DNA from: an uncultured Erysipelotrichaceae bacterium
GTDB taxonomy: Bacteria; Bacillota_I; Bacilli_A; RF39; UBA660
DNA length: 10,056 bases
Reading direction: 5' to 3'
Assembly: GCA_902795845.1 (NCBI GenBank)
Contig: CADBMU010000006.1
Span: 1 to 10,056 of the forward strand
Shown here one piece after another: positions 6,162 through 10,056 of the stretch; position 1 is the first letter of the stretch; each line of letters begins with the position of its first letter. The translations under genes and the position numbers were made by a program. The notes below the pieces were generated by a model that had not been told where the DNA came from, made no database searches, and saw nothing but the letters and a program-made list of their open reading frames with translations.

Positions 6162-6752
6162 TTGGCACATTATTTTACTAATGAAAATATTTTAAAAAGC
6201 GAAATAAGAACTATTAGGTACACTAATGGTGATTTTTCGCTTGTTTTTAATAGTGATAATGGTGTTTTTTCAAAAGATCATTTGGATTTTGGAAGTAAAC
6301 TTTTAATTGAAACAATGATAAAAAATATTGATAAAAATAAAAGTATTTTAGATGTAGGATGTGGATATGGATTTATTGGAATAAGTCTTGCTAAAATACT
6401 AAATTCTAAAGTAGTAATGGTTGATATAAATAAAAGAGCTATTCATTTAACAAATATGAATATAAAAGAAAATAAAGTAAATGCTCAAGCTTTTGAAAGT
6501 AATATTTATGAAAATGTTAAAGAAAAGTTTGATGTAATAGTGTCTAATCCACCGATTAGAGCTGGTAAAAATATTGTTTTAGAAATTCTTGAAAGAGCTC
6601 ATGAATTTTTAAATATAAATGGAGAACTTTGGTTTGTAATAAGAAAAGATCAAGGTGCTAAAAGTATTGCTAAGGAACTAGAAAAAATATATAAAATCGA
6701 AATAATGGAAAAATCTAAAGGTTTTTATATATTTAGGGCTAAAACTTATTGA
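6162..6752 (+). CDS. ybxB: RsmC-like class I SAM-dependent methyltransferase (YbxB)
   Basis: This 196-residue protein is a single Rossmann-fold methyltransferase domain of the MTS/RsmC type. The SAM-binding loop is DVGCGYGFIG (residues 64-73) and the substrate-side motif is NPPIRAGK (129-136), of the N-P-P-[IL/F/Y] type used by enzymes that methylate exocyclic amino groups of purine bases. The N-terminal HYF segment, the GVFSKDHLDFGSKLLIE region and the ELWFVIRKDQGA segment match B. subtilis YbxB, which also lies directly before rpoB. The likely substrate is ribosomal RNA; the exact base is not readable. The start is TTG at 6162, preceded by GGTGAT (6153-6158); the ATG at 6151 is in another frame. 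It is preceded by its own strong promoter rather than by rplL. Confidence 0.9.
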   Translation: MAHYFTNENILKSEIRTIRYTNGDFSLVFNSDNGVFSKDHLDFGSKLLIETMIKNIDKNKSILDVGCGYGFIGISLAKILNSKVVMVDINKRAIHLTNMNIKENKVNAQAFESNIYENVKEKFDVIVSNPPIRAGKNIVLEILERAHEFLNINGELWFVIRKDQGAKSIAKELEKIYKIEIMEKSKGFYIFRAKTY

Positions 6753-6849
6753 CATTAAAGAAGGTTACTGTTAAAATTATAAATTGGTGATGTGTTAATT
6801 TTTTTCTTTGGCAAGGAGCTAAAAAATATTTAGATATTGGGGTGAAATT
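6753..6849 (+). other. ybxB-rpoB intergenic region, no clear element
   Basis: These 97 bases hold the rpoB ribosome binding site GGGGTGA (6839-6845). I see no convincing hairpin with U-tract. TTGGCA (6808-6813) lies 17 bases before TAGATA (6831-6836), but the latter is a poor -10 and the implied start would be almost at the rpoB start codon, so an internal promoter is doubtful. A long spacer like this could hold an unrecognised leader element. Confidence 0.4.
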
Positions 6850-9800
6850 GTGGCTTATAAGGTAAAAAAATTCGGAGATTATGTTGAAAGACGTACATTC
6901 TCTAGAGCAAAAAACACTATGGAGCTTACGGATTTGTTGGAAATCCAAAAAAAATCATATAATTGGTTTTTAGAAGAAGGAATTAAAGAAATATTTGAAG
7001 ATTTATTTCCTGTAGAAAGTTTTACTGGTAATGTGACTTTAGATTTTGGTGACTATTCTTTTGATGCGCCTAGATATACTATCAAAGAAGCAAAAGAGAG
7101 AATGGTAAACTATGCAGCACCATTAAAAGTTCAAGCAAGAGTATTTATTCACGAAACTGGTGAAGTTAAAGAACAAGAAATATTCTTAGGTGATATGCCT
7201 TTAATGACTGATGCTGGTACATTTATTATAAATGGAGCAGAACGTGTAATTGTTTCACAATTAGTACGTAGTCCATCTGTATATTTCAAAAAAGAAATAG
7301 ATAAAAATGGCCGTCGTATTATCAATGGAGAAATAATTCCAAACAAAGGAACATGGTTAGAATTCGAATTAGATGCAAGAGATGTATTCTATGTAAGAAT
7401 AGATAGAACTAGAAAAGTTCCAATTACAACTTTCTTACGTGCTTTAGGATTATCAAGTAACGAAGATATCATTAGTGTATTTGGAGAAAATCAATACATT
7501 ATGAATTCTTTTGAAAAAGATACTACTAAAAATACTGATGAAGCATTAATTGAAATATTTGAAAAATTAAGACCTGGAGAACCAGCTACTCTTGATTCTG
7601 CAAAGAACCAATTAATTGTTAGATTCTTTGATAAATTCCGTTATGATTTAGCTAAAGTTGGTCGTTACAAATTTAATAAAAAATTAAATGTTTGTGACCG
7701 TTTACTAAATTGTAAATTAGCTCAAGATATTAAAGATGAAGAGGGTAATATTGTAGCTAAGAATGGTGAAGTTGTTACTAAAAAATTATTAGAAACAATA
7801 AAACCAATACTTGCAAATGGTTTTGGATTAAAGAAAACTATTATTAATGAAGAATTAGATGATTATGATCAAATTCAAGAAATTTTAGTATATGATAAAA
7901 ATGTTGATGATAAAATAATTAAAGTTATTGGTAACGATCAATCAATTGATGTTAGAAGATTAACAATTTCAGATATTTATGCTGCTGTATCTTATTATTT
8001 AAATTTACAAGATGGTATAGGTAATGATGATGAAATCGATAACTTAGGAAACCGTCGTGTAAGACAAGTTGGTGAATTAATTCAAGGACAATTTAGAGTT
8101 GGTATGGCTAGAATGGAAAGAGTTATTCGTGAAAGAATGACTACTCAAGAACTTGAAAATGTAACACCAAAATCATTGATTAATATTAGACCAGTTACTG
8201 CTGTATTAAAAGAATTCTTTGGTAGTAGTCAATTATCAAAATTCATGGATCAAATTAATCCAATTGCTGAATTAACTGATAAAAGACGTTTATCAAGCTT
8301 AGGACCTGGTGGATTATCTCGTGAAAGAGCTGGAATGGACGTTCGTGATATCAATCCATCACATTATGGTAGAATTTGTCCTATTGAATCACCAGAAGGT
8401 CAAAATATCGGACTTATAACTTCACTTGCAGGTTATGCAAAAATTAATGAATACGGATTCATAATGACACCATATCATAAAGTTGTAGATGGAGTTGTTA
8501 CTGATACAATTGAATACTTAACTGCTGATGAAGAAAAAGATTATTATATTTCTCAAGCAACAGTTGCAATGGATGATAATAATAGAATTATAGAAGATGA
8601 AGTTGTTGTTCGTTTAAATGGCGACAACGTAATGGCAAAACGTGAAGAAGTTAACTATGTTGACGTATCACCTGCTCAAATAGTTGCAGTTACAACAAGT
8701 TGTATACCATTCTTAAACTATGATGATGGTCATAGAACACTAATGGGTGCCAACATGCAACGTCAAGCAGTTCCACTTTTAACTACAGAATCACCAATTG
8801 TTGGTACTGGAGTTGAAGCAACAGCAGCTAAATATTCTGGATCAACAGTAGTTTGTAAAGCTGATGGTGTAGTAGATTATGCTGATGCTAAAAAAATAAT
8901 TGTAAAAACAGCAAAAGCAAAAGATATTTATTATTTAGCAGATTTCGAAAGAAGTAATGCTGCTACTTGTATAAATCATAAACCTTTAGTTAAAAAAGGT
9001 GATCAAGTAAAAATGGGTCAAATAATAGCTGATGGTCCTTCAACACAAAATGGAGAACTTGCTATAGGTAAAAATATGTTAGTAGCATTCATGACATATA
9101 ATGGATATAACTATGAAGATGCTGTTATCTTAAATGAAAGATTAGTTAAAGATGATGTTTATACATCATTACATCTAGAACATTATGATATTGAATGTCG
9201 TGATACTAAACTTGGACCTGAAGAAATTACAAGAGATATTCCAAATGTTGGAGAAGAAGCTCGTAAAAACCTAAATAGCGAAGGTATTGTAAGAATCGGT
9301 ACTGAAGTTAAAGAAGGCGATATCCTTGTTGGAAAAGTAACTCCAAAAGGTGTTCAAGAATTAACAAGTGAAGAAAAATTATTACATGCAATCTTTGGCG
9401 AAAAAACTCGTGAAGTTAGAGATACATCACTTAGAGTTGACCATGGAGCTGGTGGAATAGTTCATGATGTTAAAGTTTATACTAAAGAAAATAGTGATGA
9501 ATTACCAGCTGGTGTATTCAAAATTATAAGAGTATATATTATTCAAAAACGTAAGATTCAAGTTGGAGATAAAATGTCTGGTAGACATGGTAACAAAGGT
9601 GTTATATCACTAGTATTACCAGAAGAAGATATGCCTTATTTACCAGATGGTCGTCCAGTAGATATCATGTTAAATCCACTTGGTGTTCCATCTCGTATGA
9701 ACGTTGGACAAATTTTAGAATTACATTTAGGTATGGCTGGTAAGAAATTAGGAGTTAAATATGCAACACCAGTATTCGATGGAGCTAACCTAGACGATAT

Positions 9801-10056
9801 TCATGAAGAAATGAATGAAGCTAGTATGCCAGAAGATGGAAAAGTAACACTTATAAATGGACGTACTGGTGAACCATTCGATAATAAAATAAATGTTGGT
9901 GTAATGTATATGGTTAAATTACATCACATGGTTGATGATAAATTACATGCTCGTGCAACAGGACCTTACTCATTAGTTACACAACAACCTCTTGGTGGTA
10001 AAGCACAATTTGGTGGACAAAGATTTGGAGAAATGGAAGTTTGGGCATTATATGCA
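6850..10056 (+). CDS. rpoB: RNA polymerase beta subunit RpoB (3' end beyond the window)
   Basis: An uninterrupted frame of 1069 codons runs off the right edge; by comparison with B. subtilis RpoB (1193 aa) about 110-130 residues are missing. Beta-subunit landmarks appear in order: INGAERVIVSQLVRSPSVYF, LGNRRVRQVGELIQGQFR, the rifampicin region (458-487, ending RRLSSLGPGG), CPIESPEGQNIGLI, LMGANMQRQAVPL, GYNYEDAV, GDKMSGRHGNKG, PLGVPSRMNVGQILELHLG and GGKAQFGGQRFGEMEVWAL. RpoB forms one half of the polymerase active-site cleft. The start is GTG at 6850, after GGGGTGA. Oddities are Lys464 and Asp477 in the rifampicin pocket, GHRT (627-630) where Bacillus has SNRA, and Tyr1068 where Glu is usual. 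CGT is used much more often for Arg than in the other genes here, which use mostly AGA; this fits high expression. It is likely cotranscribed with ybxB. Confidence 0.98.
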   Translation, partial: MAYKVKKFGDYVERRTFSRAKNTMELTDLLEIQKKSYNWFLEEGIKEIFEDLFPVESFTGNVTLDFGDYSFDAPRYTIKEAKERMVNYAAPLKVQARVFIHETGEVKEQEIFLGDMPLMTDAGTFIINGAERVIVSQLVRSPSVYFKKEIDKNGRRIINGEIIPNKGTWLEFELDARDVFYVRIDRTRKVPITTFLRALGLSSNEDIISVFGENQYIMNSFEKDTTKNTDEALIEIFEKLRPGEPATLDSAKNQLIVRFFDKFRYDLAKVGRYKFNKKLNVCDRLLNCKLAQDIKDEEGNIVAKNGEVVTKKLLETIKPILANGFGLKKTIINEELDDYDQIQEILVYDKNVDDKIIKVIGNDQSIDVRRLTISDIYAAVSYYLNLQDGIGNDDEIDNLGNRRVRQVGELIQGQFRVGMARMERVIRERMTTQELENVTPKSLINIRPVTAVLKEFFGSSQLSKFMDQINPIAELTDKRRLSSLGPGGLSRERAGMDVRDINPSHYGRICPIESPEGQNIGLITSLAGYAKINEYGFIMTPYHKVVDGVVTDTIEYLTADEEKDYYISQATVAMDDNNRIIEDEVVVRLNGDNVMAKREEVNYVDVSPAQIVAVTTSCIPFLNYDDGHRTLMGANMQRQAVPLLTTESPIVGTGVEATAAKYSGSTVVCKADGVVDYADAKKIIVKTAKAKDIYYLADFERSNAATCINHKPLVKKGDQVKMGQIIADGPSTQNGELAIGKNMLVAFMTYNGYNYEDAVILNERLVKDDVYTSLHLEHYDIECRDTKLGPEEITRDIPNVGEEARKNLNSEGIVRIGTEVKEGDILVGKVTPKGVQELTSEEKLLHAIFGEKTREVRDTSLRVDHGAGGIVHDVKVYTKENSDELPAGVFKIIRVYIIQKRKIQVGDKMSGRHGNKGVISLVLPEEDMPYLPDGRPVDIMLNPLGVPSRMNVGQILELHLGMAGKKLGVKYATPVFDGANLDDIHEEMNEASMPEDGKVTLINGRTGEPFDNKINVGVMYMVKLHHMVDDKLHARATGPYSLVTQQPLGGKAQFGGQRFGEMEVWALYA

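Noticed and set aside
6808..6836. Possible internal rpoB promoter TTGGCA-N17-TAGATA
   Set aside because: The -10 matches only 3 of 6 and the implied transcript start would be within a few bases of the GTG start, leaving no room for the ribosome binding site.
6739..6948. Open frame of 69 codons on the minus strand across the ybxB-rpoB junction
   Set aside because: It overlaps the ends of two well-supported plus-strand genes and the rpoB ribosome binding site; no recognisable protein.
7149..7346. Open frame of 65 codons on the minus strand
   Set aside because: Antisense within a highly conserved part of rpoB.
6850..10056. Mycoplasma-type genetic code (TGA as Trp)
   Set aside because: Trp is encoded by TGG throughout rpoB and no in-frame TGA interrupts any of the genes.

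Overview
The window comes from an AT-rich, low-GC Gram-positive bacterium of the Bacilli/Erysipelotrichia/Mollicutes type. The evidence is a ybxB-rpoB gene order known from Bacilli, a PrsA-type foldase lipoprotein, RecX, strong AGGAGG-type ribosome binding sites, and U-tract hairpin terminators. TGG encodes Trp in rpoB and no in-frame TGA is seen in the genes, so the standard bacterial code applies rather than the Mycoplasma code. No tRNA, rRNA, CRISPR array or insertion sequence was recognised. The window looks chromosomal and mostly housekeeping.

Left part (1-2890, all + strand): a LysR-family regulator (63-950); a two-gene unit of an unrecognised 181-residue protein and a MutT-like Nudix hydrolase (1062-2039), with a perfect 16-bp palindrome between its putative -10 and its ribosome binding site; then recX (2104-2874). 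recX has its own well-formed sigma-A promoter, and a LexA/SOS-box-like sequence is embedded in it. A compact hairpin at 2859-2890 serves as a probable two-way terminator between recX and the convergent prsA-like gene.

Middle part (2889-4285): the PrsA-like peptidyl-prolyl isomerase lipoprotein lies on the minus strand. Divergent from it are two tiny genes (28 and 37 codons) encoding single-span membrane peptides that resemble the YjcZ/SscA-type tiny proteins of spore formers. They are followed by a strong terminator. The sequence before them contains CATACAATA, which fits the -10 consensus of mother-cell sporulation sigma factors.

Right part (4336-10056, + strand): a HerA/DUF87-type hexameric ATPase (585 aa) with no NurA or other nuclease partner beside it; then a near-consensus sigma-A promoter driving ybxB (TTG start, RsmC-like methyltransferase) and rpoB (GTG start, running off the right edge after 1069 codons). 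In B. subtilis rplJ-rplL lie directly upstream of ybxB-rpoB; here they are absent and the HerA gene sits in their place. RpoB carries Lys and Asp at the positions equivalent to E. coli Q513 and H526 in the rifampicin pocket, which predicts intrinsic rifamycin resistance.

The most useful leads are the RpoB pocket substitutions, the SOS box on recX, the tiny membrane-peptide pair, and the orphan HerA ATPase. I see no clear evidence of a new multi-gene system.
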